64,000 nucleotides of DNA from Sisyra terminalis (taxonomy: Eukaryota; Arthropoda; Insecta; Neuroptera; Sisyridae). This document shows positions 23,479 through 35,700 of this stretch, in pieces. Position numbers and translations under genes: made by a program. How positions within the stretch are numbered: position 1 is the first letter of the stretch; the number at the start of each line of letters is the position of its first letter. The stretch lies in the NCBI GenBank assembly GCA_958496175.1, contig OY292280.1, positions 22,134,001 through 22,198,000 of the forward strand, in the 5' to 3' direction. The notes under the pieces were generated by a model. It saw only the letters and a program-made list of their open reading frames with translations, was not told the DNA's origin and did not search any database.

Positions 23479-23559
23479 AAGAAGCTGACCGATGACAACG
23501 GAGAATTATTCATTGGAGTTGAGATGTTCATCATTTCCGAATGGACGTTTGAGGAATAA
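23479..23559 (+). pseudogene. Captured-gene fragment, exon B, M2 copy
   Basis: Acceptor CTTTTCGTTCCAG followed by 26 open codons (Lys-Lys-Leu-Thr-Asp-Asp-Asn-Gly ... Phe-Glu-Glu) and TAA. The separating intron-like stretch is 76 nt. AATAAA follows about 340 nt downstream at 23902-23907, the layout expected of a terminal exon and 3' UTR. Confidence 0.35.
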
Positions 23560-24370
23560 ATGCGGATCTTTGGAGGATCATCCATCAAATTCATAAAGGA
23601 TATCATTTCCACAATTGATATCTACCGAGAAAATCACTAATGGATTTACTACAACAATCAGAGCTGTAAATTGTGTTTTAATAATTCAGTGAATGTGAAG
23701 TTATAAAGTGGTTTAAGTGATAAAGTGGTTTAAGTGATAAATAGTGAAAATATCTGTAAATCAAGAAAATTTTACTAACTTTATATTTCTATATGATTTT
23801 AATAATTGATACTTTTACATAAATTATATAAACTCTTGTAATAATGGATAAACTAATATTGTAACTGTAATTATTTATAAACTGTATTGATATTTAACAT
23901 TAATAAATTTATTTTAATTGAATATATTTTTTCAATTCGATTTTCCGCACCCATCCTCTTGAATTTTATATTTCAGAGTTAAGATACAATGAAAAGTTAA
24001 GATAATGCAACGAAGAGGTAAGTAAGGTAAAATCAATGTTTTTCGATAGATTATCGAATAATTCGATTAAGCCAATATCGAAAAATATCATAACTTTTTG
24101 ATTTCCTAATCGATTTTATTTTATATATAAATTTTAATTTTCTGAAGAAACTCTTTTGAAATACAAATTTGTTTTTGTCGAAAAGAAGGATCAAGGAGCT
24201 TAAAATGTTGCAATGTTTTTAGTAAAATTTTCCAACTTTAACATGGAGCAGCTATGGTTAAAAGGTTTTTGGAAAATTCCAACTCCTTCGATCGAAATTT
24301 TTTTTCAATTTTCCACAAATCTCATAAGAATTGTTTATATATGAGTTTTAAGGTCATTTAAATATATCAT

Positions 24371-24450
24371 CTGATAGCCGAGTCGTCTTGGTCGCCGTTG
24401 CTGTTGTTCGGAGTCGAGGTCCCTGGTTCGCATCCCGATTGGTCCCGGAT
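24371..24450 (+). other. tRNA-like module (type 1), M2
   Basis: Same module as at 19687-19762, here on the + strand: TAGCCGAGTCGTCTTGG (A-box-like) and GGTTCGCATCC (B-box-like). It is unusually well conserved compared with surrounding arm sequence. Confidence 0.5.
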
Positions 24451-24636
24451 TTTTATAATTTCTAATAATTGATTTCTATTCCTTACAGCTTATAATATAT
24501 CTAATTAACATTAATTCCTCATTCCAGACATTGTATCATCGAAATATTCGATCGAACAGTTCCAACCTTTCGGGGTTCGAAATGATCGATCGATGATGCT
24601 ATATATTTTTCATTTTATTTTTGCTCAATGGTTTTG

Positions 24637-24694
24637 TGACGTCACTCTTTTCATATATATAACGTCACACATACGTCGCCACCCAATGACGTCA
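24637..24694. promoter_or_regulatory. CRE-like TGACGTCA cluster in M2
   Basis: Perfect TGACGTCA at 24637-24644 and 24687-24694; the middle site has decayed to AACGTCA. Confidence 0.45.
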
Positions 24695-25385
24695 TTCCCG
24701 AAAAATTACCGAATTTTCGATTTTCGGGAAGTAGGACTCTGGGAATGGCTTAGTTACGTCATGGGAGGCCAAAAAACATATCCTGAAGTCAATTTTTTCG
24801 GTTTTTTTTTTTGGGGGGGGACCTCGAATTTTCGAATTTAGTAAAATGGGATTTCAGGAATGGCTTAGTTACGCTCCGAGAAGCCTAAATATCATTTTTA
24901 ATTATATAATTTTTCATTTTTTGGCGAAAAATTTTTGGGCCGGTTTTCTAAAAAATCCCAAAAGTAGGCCTAAATTGGCGTTTTTTTTCACTTTTTCCAA
25001 CTTCAAAGCCATTTGTAGCGATAACTATCGATCGTAGGTTAACGATAGTAGGCTCATTCGATAGCGCTTGAAATACTCTACCGATGGTATAAATGTGGTC
25101 CCGGAAAAGCTTAAGGGGAAAAACTTTTTTTTTTCTCTTCTGAGAAATTTTATTTCGTCGACCAAATGTACGTCGATTTTTTTCAAAAAAATGTTTGTCG
25201 AATTTCTCGATGAAATTCACACCATAGCTATATTACGTTACGATCGAAACAAAAATCCAATAAAACCTAAAGTTTTCGATATCGTTAATGGTTTTTTCGA
25301 TATTTAAATTTCACCAATTGTGCTAGCTAATGCTATTTAAATACAAATGTGTTTTCTTGAAAAAAAGGATCAAGGTCCTAAAAGT

Positions 25386-25578
25386 TTTCCAATGTGGTTT
25401 CACATCTTTTCCGATCGTAACATGGAGCACCTATGGTTAAATTTTTTTCGGAAAATTCCATGAAAATCGTTCTGGTGACCATTTGATCAAAAGATTTTAT
25501 TGTAATTTTCCGGCAAAATTTTAACCTTAAGAGCTCCATGTTACGATCGGAAAAGATGTATGACCACATTGGAAATTT
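25386..25578. repeat. Palindromic core between M2 and M3
   Basis: Imperfect inverted repeat: CATCTTTTCCGATCGTAACATGGAGC on the left is mirrored by GCTCCATGTTACGATCGGAAAAGATG on the right, with CGGAAAATTCC/AATTTTCCGG further in. The unpaired centre, about 50 bp, includes GGTGACC. Each half resembles the ATGGAGCAGCTATGGTT motif beside the type 1 tRNA-like module, so the core may be built from two inverted copies of an arm subunit. Confidence 0.8.
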
Positions 25579-26269
25579 TTTAGATCCTTGATCCTTTTTT
25601 TCAAGAAAACAAATTTGTATTTAAATAGCATTAGCTAGCACAATAGGTGAATTTTAAATATCGAAAAAACCATTAACGATATCGAATACATTTGGTTTTA
25701 TTGGATTTTTGTTTCGATCGTAACGTAATATAGCTATGGTGTGAATTTCATCGAGAAATTAACCAAACATTTTTTTGAAAAAAATCGACGTACATTTGGT
25801 CGACGAAATAAAATTTCTCAGGAGTGGAAAAAAAAAGTTTTTTCCCTTATGCTTTTCCGGGACCAAATTTAAACCATCGATAGAGTAATTCAAGAGCTAT
25901 CGAATGAGCCTACTATCGTTATCCTACGATCGATAGTTATCGCTACAAATGGCTTTAAAGTTGGAAAAAGTGAAAAAAAACGCCAATTTAGGCCTACTTT
26001 TGGGATTTTTTAGAAAACCGGCCAAAAAATTTTTCGCCAAAAAATGAAAAATTATATAATTAAAAATTATATTTAGGCTTTTCGGAGCGTAAATAAGCCA
26101 TTCCCGAAATCCCATTTCAATAAATTCGAAAATTCGAGGTCCCCCCCCAAAAAAAAAAAACGAAAAAATTGACTTCAGGATATGTTTTTTAGGCCTCCCG
26201 TGACGTAACTAAGCCATTCTCCGAATCCTACTTCCCGAAAATTCATTCATTTTTCGAATTTTTCGGGAA

Positions 26270-26330
26270 TGACGTCATTGGGTGGTGACGTATGTGTGAA
26301 GTCATATATATATGAAAATGAGTGACGTCA
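26270..26330. promoter_or_regulatory. CRE-like TGACGTCA cluster in M3
   Basis: Perfect TGACGTCA at 26270-26277 and 26323-26330, with a middle site decayed to TGAAGTCA. Confidence 0.45.
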
Positions 26331-26522
26331 CAAAACCATTGAGCAAAAATAAAATGATAAATATATTGCATCATCGATCGATCGATCATTTCCAACCCCG
26401 AAAGGCTGGAACTGTTCGATCGAATATTTCGATGATACAATGTCTGGAATGAGGAATTAATGTTAATTAGATATATTATAAGCTGTAAGGAATAGAAATT
26501 AATTATTAGAAATTATAAAAAT

Positions 26523-26597
26523 CCGGGACCAATCGGGATGCGAACCAGGGACCTCGACTCCGAACAACAGCAACGGCGACCAAGACGACTCGGCTAT
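26523..26597 (-). other. tRNA-like module (type 1), M3
   Basis: Same - strand module as in M1, with A-box-like TAGCCGAGTCG and B-box-like GGTTCGCATCC intact. Confidence 0.5.
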
Positions 26598-27259
26598 AAG
26601 ATGATATATGTAAATGACCTTAAAATTCATACATAAACAATTCTTATGAGATTTTTGGAAAATTGAAAAAATATTTCGATCGAAGGAGTTGGAATTTTCC
26701 AAAAACCTTATAACCATAGCTGCTCCATGTTAAAGTTCTTCAAAAAGTTGAGATATTTTTCGATATTGGCTTTATCGAATTATTCGATAATCTATCGAAT
26801 AATATTGAACTTACCTTACTTACCTCTTCGTTGCATTATCTTAACTTTTCTTTGTATCTTAACTCTGAAATATAAAATTCAAGAGGATTGGTGCGGAAAA
26901 ACGAATTGAAAAAATATATTCAATTAAAATAAATTTATTAATATTAAATATCAATTCAGTTTATAATAAATTACAATATTATTTTCTCCATTATTACAAT
27001 AGTTTATATAATTTATGTAAAAGTATCAATTATTATAATCATATAGAAATATAAAGTTAATACAATTTTCTTGATTTTTCAGATATTTTCACTATTTATC
27101 ACTTAAACCACTTTATCACTTCACATTCACTGAATTATTAAAACACAATTTACAGCACAGATTGTTGTAGTAAATCCATTTGTGATCTTCTTGGTAGATA
27201 TCAATTGTGGAAATGATATCCCACAGGAATTTGCTTGATGATCCTCCAACGATCCACAT

Positions 27260-27340
27260 TTATTCCTCAAACGTCCATTTGGAAATGATGAACATCTCAA
27301 CTCCAATGAATAATTCCCCGTTGTCATCGGTCAGCATCTT
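27260..27340 (-). pseudogene. Captured-gene fragment, exon B, M3 copy
   Basis: 26 open codons after CGTTCCAG, with Lys-Met-Leu-Thr at the start and Ser-Lys-Trp near the end, against Lys-Lys-Leu-Thr and Ser-Glu-Trp in M1/M2. The intron-like gap to exon A is 76 nt (27341-27416). Confidence 0.35.
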
Positions 27341-27416
27341 CTGGAACGAAAAGATCAATAAATAATCAAAAATCAATAATAAAATATTTGGAGGTCTCAA
27401 AAGTACAGCGACTTAC

Positions 27417-27498
27417 CAATCATTTATCTCCCAAAATGATGATACATTCTTCAGCGCAAAAACAATGTCTTGGTCCTTAGTTTCTTGGTAATTTGGAT
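27417..27498 (-). pseudogene. Captured-gene fragment, exon A, M3 copy
   Basis: 82-nt segment between TTTTTACAG and GTAAGT. The open frame ends Ser-Phe-Trp-Glu-Ile-Asn-Asp-Trp. It differs from M1 by a handful of substitutions but keeps length and frame. Confidence 0.35.
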
Positions 27499-27680
27499 CT
27501 GTAAAAATATATTTCATTAATATTTAAACAAACTATACTTTCTAGGGACATTAACTTGAATACTGGGGAACATATGGCGCAGCCCATTTACATAATTTCC
27601 ATAATGAAACAATGGTTGCTAAACATCAGCATTTATTAACAAAGTTGCAAGATTGCTTTTCCTGATAAGGGCTGTTTTTT

Positions 27681-27790
27681 CAAAGTTTCAAAAAGGACAA
27701 TTTTCAAGTACATAAAAAGGATATAAGAGATGGTTTTCTTTCGTAGAAAATTGCTGCCATTTAAAACTGACTCATTCTTAACTGTATTGC
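27681..27790 (+). repeat. Satellite-like fragment in M3
   Basis: Mirror copy of 23021-23132: CAAAGTTTCAAAAAGGACAA, then CATAAAAAGGATATAAGAG and CATTCTTAACTGTATTGC, in array orientation. It overlaps the 3' end of exon X, so the satellite-like piece may have inserted into, or been joined to, the captured gene. Confidence 0.7.
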
Positions 27791-27989
27791 AAAAATCAGC
27801 TCTCCATGAGGAGGACTTTCAATTACAACCATGGTTAAGGTTGCTTTTATTCCTAATTCGGTGATCAAAACCTGATCTTTTATTATCTTCCTGTTTATCC
27901 CGTGGATTGAGATATTCTTCTGATATTCACAATACTTAAGCAGCACTCCCAGTGGCTTACATTTGCAGATTATTTGATTAGATTCTTCT
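27761..27989 (-). pseudogene. Captured-gene fragment, exon X, M3 copy (longest open)
   Basis: Acceptor-like TTCATACAG followed by about 75 open codons: Glu-Glu-Ser-Asn-Gln-Ile-Ile-Cys-Lys-Cys-Lys, then Leu-Leu-Lys-Tyr-Cys-Glu-Tyr, then Val-Ile-Glu-Ser-Pro-Pro-His-Gly-Glu-Leu-Ile-Phe-Ala and TAA. M2, M5 and M6 have an in-frame TAA about 25 codons earlier. The last dozen codons lie in satellite-like DNA, so the natural end of the exon is unclear. Composition looks protein-like, but I recognise no family. Confidence 0.35.
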
Positions 27990-28570
27990 CTGTATGAATT
28001 ATTTTTGAATATATTTTAAAAATTCATTTTTGTCGTTCATTAGTTAGTTAAACGTTGGAAAATAACTACAAAAGTAACAGAAAGTACATATAACCTCATA
28101 TAAACATTGCGCCCATACCTACAATTTTACAATAAATATTACCTGTTTCACATTTATTTATTCGATTTTGATTTTATGAAGTTAAAATGTAACGTTGGCC
28201 ATCAGATCAAGCAACCATAACATTAAATATTAAATTTATTTGGATAAACTAAAGTCAATTATGAACTAATAACTTTCAAAAATTAGCTGTCGCATTGACA
28301 TGTATCGTATCTCCACCTATGCTAGAACGTGTGAACTCTTGACATGTATGTCAATTGAACCACCTTAAGTTTTTAGTGCCACCTGTGAGTCAGGTGGATG
28401 TACTCATAGCTTCCAACAAAATACGAATCGCATTTTGGCGTTGTCTTAATTCAAAATTCTAAACAATTCGAATTGTCAATACATAAGAAATGTTAGAAAT
28501 AAGCAATAAATTTAAAAATTAAATATAATTACTTACTGCTTTTGATTTTTCACACATAAGAGATGAAATT

Positions 28571-29095
28571 GAGTTGGAAATTGAATATGAAATAAAGGCA
28601 TGCCAATCGAAAACTTAAGTTCATCCGTACATGCTGGGCAAATTTTTCCGAAAACCAAGCTCGTTTAAGGGATGACCGCGGCAATTTGGTGACGTTATGG
28701 CATTATTTCTAGACTTAAAAAAATATAAATAAATTATAAAAAAAAAAATATGACATTTTCGAGGTTCGAACCCGGAGATTGTTGCTTTAGATTCTCTCAA
28801 CATATCCACTCGGCTACAAGTGCACGTGTTTGCATTAAATAAAAACTTATACATAAATATTTCTCAGATCACAAAATTCAATTTTCTTTCGGGATCGAAA
28901 TATTTGAAATTTTCCAAAACAAATTGAAACCATAGCTGCTGAATAATACTTCCGGAAAATGTGTCAATATACATAGTAACATTTTGATGTTTTTCCCCAT
29001 TTTTTTCGATATTTAAAATTCTAAGAAACGGTAATGCATTGTTGTCGTATGAACAAATATGTACTGCTCTTCTTTAAAGTAAATCAAAACCAACT
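28571..29095 (+). repeat. F-type leader, tRNA-like module and tail joining M3 to F
   Basis: 28615-28680 repeats the F-type leader (TCCATCC-like start, GCAAATTTTTCCGAAAACCA, GTTTAAGGGATGA). A type 2 tRNA-like module on the - strand follows. 28830-29000 then resembles the DNA beside the type 1 module in the arms (CATACATAAA, TTTTCCAAAA, ACCATAGCTGCT). The rest to 29095 has no recognised content. Confidence 0.65.
28755..28820 (-). other. tRNA-like module (type 2, reversed)
   Basis: On the - strand TAGCCGAGTGG (A-box-like) precedes GGGTTCGAACCTCG (B box), with ATGTTGAGAGAATC between. It is the most tRNA-like of the modules here (Leu/Ser-type D arm), but the ends do not pair into a clean acceptor stem. 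Confidence 0.5.
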
Positions 29096-29735
29096 ATCAA
29101 CTTTAAGAATTTAATTCCGCAAAAAGAAAACAAAATAAGTTTTCTCGTAAATTCCAATAAGATATTCAACTCTTTTGTTGTTGTTGTACTATATTTGTAC
29201 AATAACATAGGAAATAATATGAGAAATATCGTGAAAAATCATATAGTTTGGTAGGCAATCTGTTTACACCAATGTACAAACAAAATAAATGGTTGCATAA
29301 ATGTTGCATTTAATAACATTTCTCGGGTAATTTTAGGACTGCTTTATGGTTTAATTTGTAATTTGTATGGGTTATTTGAAATTTTTCATAAAAATATAAG
29401 TCCATCCGTACATGCTGTGCAAATTTTTCCGAAAACAAACCACATTTAAGGGATGAAATCGACAATCAAAGTGGCAGAAGAAATCATCAAACTTCAAGTG
29501 TTTGTAACGTCAAGGGATCAAATAAGGGATGGTTTTCGATCCAGATAAAGTTTCGGGTTCGTAACAATGTATTAAACGATAATATAACAATCTATTTCAA
29601 ATTCGAGAAAAGAAAATTTTTCACCAAAATAAACCGTGGGTTAACCATCGTTAATTTTTCACGAAAATCGTAAACTTTATAAATAAATTATTAAACAATG
29701 TCCTTACGTGAGGAGTGGAGTGAAAATTTTTATAT
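29096..29735 (+). repeat. Leader block F, copy 2
   Basis: Near-identical to positions 1-640, with GGGTTCGTAAC intact where copy 1 has GGGTTAGTAAC. It marks the start of the second 28-kb unit. Confidence 0.95.
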
Positions 29736-32700
29736 CCTGAGTGCAAAAGGACAACCGCAATATCGTTTCAAACTTTCAAAAAGGACAATCAAATGCATAA
29801 AAAGGACATAAGGGATGTTTTCCTCACTAAATTAAAGTTGAATATTATAAACTAAACCATTCTTAACCACTATGCAAAATATAAAAAGCATTTGTTACGT
29901 ATATCTTTGGAAAATTGAAACTGGAAATTAAATTGTTGAAAGTCTAAGCGAAAAAATTCGACTGATATTGGGTCACTTACAGAAGGTGACTTTTCATTAT
30001 GAGGTCTAGTTTTCTCAACGGATTTTGAATTAAGGCTATCAAGTGAAATATAATAGGAAAAACAATTTGTCCTGTGTGCCAAAAGACACCCGCAATATCG
30101 TTTCAAACTTTCAAAAAGGACAATTTTCTAATGCATAAAAAGGACATAAGGGATGTTTTCCTTCACTAAATTAAAGTTGAATATTATAAACTAAACCATT
30201 CTTAACCACTATGCAAAAAATAAAAAGCATTTGTTACGTATATCTTTGGAAAATTGAAACTGGAAATTAAATTGTTGAAAGTCTATGCGAAAAAATTCGA
30301 CTGATATTGGGTCACTTAAAGAAGGTGACTTTTCATTATGAGGTCTAGTTTTCTCAACGGATTCTGAATTAAGGCTATCAAGTGAAATATAATAGGAAAT
30401 CAATTTTGTCCTGTGTGCCAATAGACACCCGCAATATCGTTTCAAACTTTCAAATGGGACAATTTTCTAATGCTTAAAAAAGACATAAGGGATGTTTTCC
30501 TTCACTGAATTAAAGTTGAATATTATAAACTAAACCATTCTTAACCACTATGCAAAAAATAAAAAGCATTTGTTACGTACATCTTTGGAAAATTGAAACT
30601 GGAAATTAAATTGATGAAAGTCTATGCGAAAAAATTCGACTGATATTGGGTCACTTAAAGAAGGTGACTTTTCATTATGAGGTCTAGTTTTCTCAACGGA
30701 TTCTGAATTAAGGCTATCAAGTGAAATATAATAGGAAAACAATTTTGTCCTGTGTGCCAAAAGACACCCGCAATATCGTTTCAAACTTTCAAAAAGGACA
30801 ATTTTCTAATGCATAAAAAGGACATAAGGGATGTTTTCCTCACTAAATTAAAGTTGAATATTATAAACTAAACCATTCTTAACCACTATGCAAAAAATAA
30901 TAAGCATTTGTTACGTATATCTTTGGAAAATTGAAACAGGAAATTAAATTGTTGAAAGTCTATGCGAAAAAATTCGTTTGATATTGGGTCATTTAAAGAA
31001 GGTGACTTTTCATTATGAGGTCTAGTTTTCTCTACGGATTCAGAATTAGGGCTATCAAGTGAAATATAATAGGAAATCAATTTTGTCCTGTGTGCCAATA
31101 GACACCCGCAATATCGTTTCAAACTTTCAAAAGGGACAATTTTCTAATGCATAAAAAAGACATAAGGGATGTTTTCCTTCACTGAATTAAAGTTGAATAT
31201 TATAAACTAAACCATTCTTAACCACTATGCAAAAAATAAAAAGCATTTGTTACGTACATCTTTGGAAAATTGAAACTGGAAATTAAATTGGTGAAAGTCT
31301 ATGCGAAAAAATTCGACTGATATTGGGTCATTTAAAGAAGGTGACTTTTCATTATGAGGTCTAGTTTTCTCAACGGATTCTGAATTAAGGCTATCAAGTG
31401 AAATATAATAGGAAATCAATTTTGTCCTGTGTGCCAAAAAAGACACCCGCAATATCGTTTCAAACTTTCAAAAGGGACAATTTTCTAATGCATAAAAAAG
31501 ACATAAGGGATGTTTTCCTTCACTAAATTAAAGTTGAATATTATAAACTAAACCATTCTTAACCACTATGCAAAAAATAAAAAGCATTTGTTACGTACAT
31601 CATTGGAAAATTGAAACTGGAAATTAAATTGATGAAAGTCTATGCGAAAAAATTCGTCTAATATTGGGTCATTTAAAGAAGGTGACTTTTCATTATGAGG
31701 TCTAGTTTTCTCAACGAATTTTGAAATAAGGCTATCAAGTGAAATATAATAGGAAAACAATTTTGTCCTGTGTGCCAAAAGACACCCGCAATATCGTTTC
31801 AAACTTTCAAAAAGGACAATTTTCTAATGCATAAAAAGGACATAAGGGATGTTTTCCTCCCTAAATTAAAGTTGAATATTATAAACTAAACCATTCTTAA
31901 CCACTATGCAAAAAATAAAAAGCATTTGTTACGTATATCTTTGGAAATTTGAAACTGGAAATTAAATTGATGAAAGTCTATGCGAAAAAATTCATTTGAT
32001 ATTGGGTCATTTAAAGAAGGTGACTTTTCATTATGAGGTCTAGTTTTCTCAACGGATTCTGAATTAAGGCTATCAAGTGAAATATAATAGGAAATCAATT
32101 TTGTCCTGTGTGCCAAAAGACACCCGCAATTTCGTTTCAAACTTTCAAAAAGGACAATTTTCTAATGCATAAAAAGGACATAAGGGATGTTTTCCTCAGT
32201 AAATTAAAGTTGAATATTATAAACTAAACCATTCTTAACCACTATGCAAAAAATAAAAAGCATTTGTTACGTATATCTTTGGAAAATTGAAACTGGAAAT
32301 TAAATTGTTGAAAGTCTATGCGAAAAAATTCGTTTGATATTGGGTCATTTAAAGAAGGTGACTTTTCATTATGAGGTCTAGTTTTCTCAACGGATTCTGA
32401 ATTTAGGCTATCAAGTGAAATATAATAGGAAATCAATTTTGTCCTGTGTGCCAATAGACACCCGCAATATCGTTTCAAACTTTCAAATGGGACAATTTTC
32501 TAATGCTTAAAAAAGACATAAGGGATGTTTTCCTTCACTGAATTAAAGTTGAATATTATAAACTAAACCATTCTTATCCACTATGCAAAAAATAAAAAGC
32601 ATTTGATACGTATATCTTTGGAAAATTGAAACTGGAAATTAAATTGTTGAAAGTCTAAGCGAAAAAATTCGACTGATATTGGGTCACTTAAAGAAGGTGA

Positions 32701-35700
32701 CTTTTCATTATGAGGTCTAGTTTTCTCAACGGATTTTGAATTAAGGCTATCAAGTGAAATATAATAGCAAAAAAATTTTGTCCTGTGTGCCAAAAGACAC
32801 CCGCAATATCGTTTTAAACTTTCAAAAAGGACAATTTTCTAATGCATAAAAAGGACATAAGGGATGTTTTCCTCACTAAATTAAAGTTGAATATTATAAA
32901 CTAAACCATTCTTAACCACTATGCAAAAAATAAAAAGCATTTGTTACGTATAATTTTGGAAAATTGAAACTGGAAATTAAATTGTTGAAAGTCTATGCGA
33001 AAAAATTCGACTGATATTGGGTCACTTAAAGAAGGTGACTTTTCATTATGAGGTCTAGTTTTCTCAACGGATTTTGAATTAAGGCTATCAAGTGAAATAT
33101 AATAGGAAAAAAAATTTGTCCTGTGTGCCAAAAGACACCCGCAATATCGTTTCAAACTTTCAAAAAGGACAATTTTCTATTGCATAAAAAGGACATAAGG
33201 GATGTTTTCCTCACTAAATTAAAGTTGAATATTATAAACTAAACCATTCTTAACCACTATGCAAAAAATAATAAGCATTTGTTACGTATATCTTTGGAAA
33301 ATTGAAACAGGAAATTAAATTGTTGAAAGTCTATGCGAAAAAATTCGTTTGATATTGGGTCATTTAAAGAAGGTGACTTTTCATTATGAGGTCTAGTTTT
33401 CTCTACGGATTCAGAATTAGGGCTATCAAGTGAAATATAATAGGAAATCAATTTTGTCCTGTGTGCCAATAGACACCCGCAATATCGTTTCAAACTTTCA
33501 AAAGTAACAATTTTCTAATGCATAAAAAAGACATAAGGGATGTTTTCCTTCACTGAATTAAAGTTGAATATTATAAACTAAACCATTCTTAACCACTATG
33601 CAAAAAATAAAAAGCATTTGTTACGTATATCTTTGGAAAATTGAAACTGGAAATTAAATTGTTGAAAGTCTATGCGAAAAAATTCGTCTAATAATGGGTC
33701 ATTTAAAGAAGGTGACTTTTCATTATGAGGTCTAGTTTTCTCAACGGATTCTGAATTAAGGCTATCAAGTGAAATATAATAGGAAAACAATTTTGTCCTG
33801 TGTGCCAAAAGACACCCGCAATATCGTTTCAAACTTTCAAAAAGGACAATTTTCTAATGCATAAAAAGGACATAAGGGATGTTTACCTCACTAAATTAAA
33901 GTTGAATATTATAAACTAAACCATTCTTAACCACTATGCAAAAAATAAAAAGCATTTGTTACGTATATCTTTGGAAAATTGAAACTGGAAATTAAATTGT
34001 TGAAAGTCTATGCGAAAAAATTCGTCTAATAATGGGTCATTTAAAGAAGGTGACTTTTCATTATGAGGTCTAGTTTTCTCAACGGATTCTGAATTAAGGC
34101 TATCAAGTGAAATATAATAGGAAATCAATTTTGTCCTGTGTGCCAATAGACACCCGCAATATCGTTTCAAACTTTCAAAAGGGACAATTTTCTAATGCAT
34201 AAAAAAGACATAAGGGATGTTTTCCTTCACTGAATTAAAGTTGAATATTATAAACTAAACCATTCTTAACCACTATGGAAAAAATAAAAAGCATTTGTTA
34301 CGTACATCATTGGAAAATTGAAACTGGAAATTAAATTGATGAAAGTCTATGCGAAAAAATTCGACTGATATTGGGTCACATAAAGAAGGTGACTTTTCAT
34401 TATGAGGTCTTGTTTTCTCAACGGATTCTGAATTAAGGCTTTCAAGTGAAATATAATAGAAAAAAAATTTTGTCCTGTGTGCCAAAAGACACCCGCAATA
34501 TCGTTTCAAACTTTCAAAAAGGGCAATTTTCTAATGCATAAAAAAGACATAAGGGATGTTTTCCTCACTAAATAAAAGTTGAATATTTTAAACTAAACCA
34601 TTCTTAACCACTATGCAAAAAATAAAAAGCATTTGTTACGTATATCTTTGGAAAATTGAAACTGGAAATTAAATTGTTGAAAGTCTATGCGAAAAAATTC
34701 GTCTAATAATGGGTCATTTAAAGAAGGTGACTTTTCATTATGAGGTCTAGTTTTCTCAACGGATTCTGAATTAAGGCTATCACGTGAAATATAATAGGAA
34801 AACAATTTTGTCCTGTGTGCCAAAAGACACCCGCAATATCGTTTCAAACTTTCAAAAAGGACAATTTTCTAATGCATAAAAAGGACATAAGGGATGTTTT
34901 CCTCACTAAATAAAAGTTGAATATTTTAAACTAAACCATTCTTAACCACTATGCAAAAAATAAAAAGCATTTGTTACGTATATCTTTGAAAAATTGAAAC
35001 TGGAAATTAAATTGGTGAAAGTCTATGCGAAAAAATTCGACTGATATTGGGTCATTTAAAGAAGGTGACTTTTCATTATGAGGTCTAGTTTTCTCAACGG
35101 ATTCTGAATTAAGGCTATCAAGTGAAATATAATAGGAAATCAATTTTGTCCTGTGTGCCAAAAGACACCCGCAATATCGTTTCAAACTTTCAAAAAGGAC
35201 AATTTTCTAATGCATAAAAAGGACATAAGGGATGTTTTCCTTCACAAAATTAAAGTAGAATATTATAAACTAAACCATTCTTAACCACTATGCAAAAAAT
35301 AATAAGCATTTGTTACGTATATCTTTGGAAAATTGAAACAGGAAATTAAATTGTTGAAAGTCTATGCGAAAAAATTCGTTTGATATTGGGTCATTTAAAG
35401 AAGGTGACTTTTCATTATGAGGTCTAGTTTTCTCAACGGATTCTGAATTTAGGCTCTCAAGTGAAATATAATAGGAAATCAATTTTGTCCTGTGTGCCAA
35501 TAGACACCCGCAATATCGTTTCAAACTTTCAAAAGGGACAATTTTCTAATGCTTAAAAAAGACATAAGGGATGTTTTCCTTCACTGAATTAAAGTTGAAT
35601 ATTATAAACTAAACCATTCTTATCCACTATGCAAAAAATAAAAAGCATTTGTTACGTATATCTTTGGAAAATTGAAACTGGAAATTAAATTGTTGAAAGT

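Larger units (their letters stand above)
22201..25385 (-). mobile_element. Complex arm M2, - orientation (left arm of large palindrome)
   Basis: Reverse complement of 25570-28570 with moderate divergence, and of M1 over its inner 2.2 kb. From outside in it holds a TTGACATACATGTCAA dyad (about 22457), gene fragments on the + strand, a satellite-like piece, AATAAA (23902-23907), CGATA motifs, a tRNA-like module, GATCGATC, the TGACGTCA cluster, a T-run/G-run and the CCTTGATCC start motif. No replication or transposition protein is seen. Confidence 0.75.
25579..28570 (+). mobile_element. Complex arm M3, + orientation (right arm of large palindrome)
   Basis: Mirrors M2 across the core and equals M6 except for a ~130 bp deletion at about 26732, where AAAGTT is joined to CTTCAAAAAGTTG. 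Contents match M2 in reverse order. In this copy the outer gene fragment (exon X) is the least damaged of all. Confidence 0.75.

Noticed and set aside
28755..28820. A functional tRNA gene
   Set aside because: A and B boxes are present, but no clean acceptor stem or seven-base anticodon loop could be drawn; the copy at 56147 has substitutions typical of a relic.
18740..29095. Autonomous transposon (transposase, integrase or reverse transcriptase) within the complex block
   Set aside because: No long ORF and no recognisable DDE, YR or RT motif; the longest frame here is about 111 codons and is not convincing.
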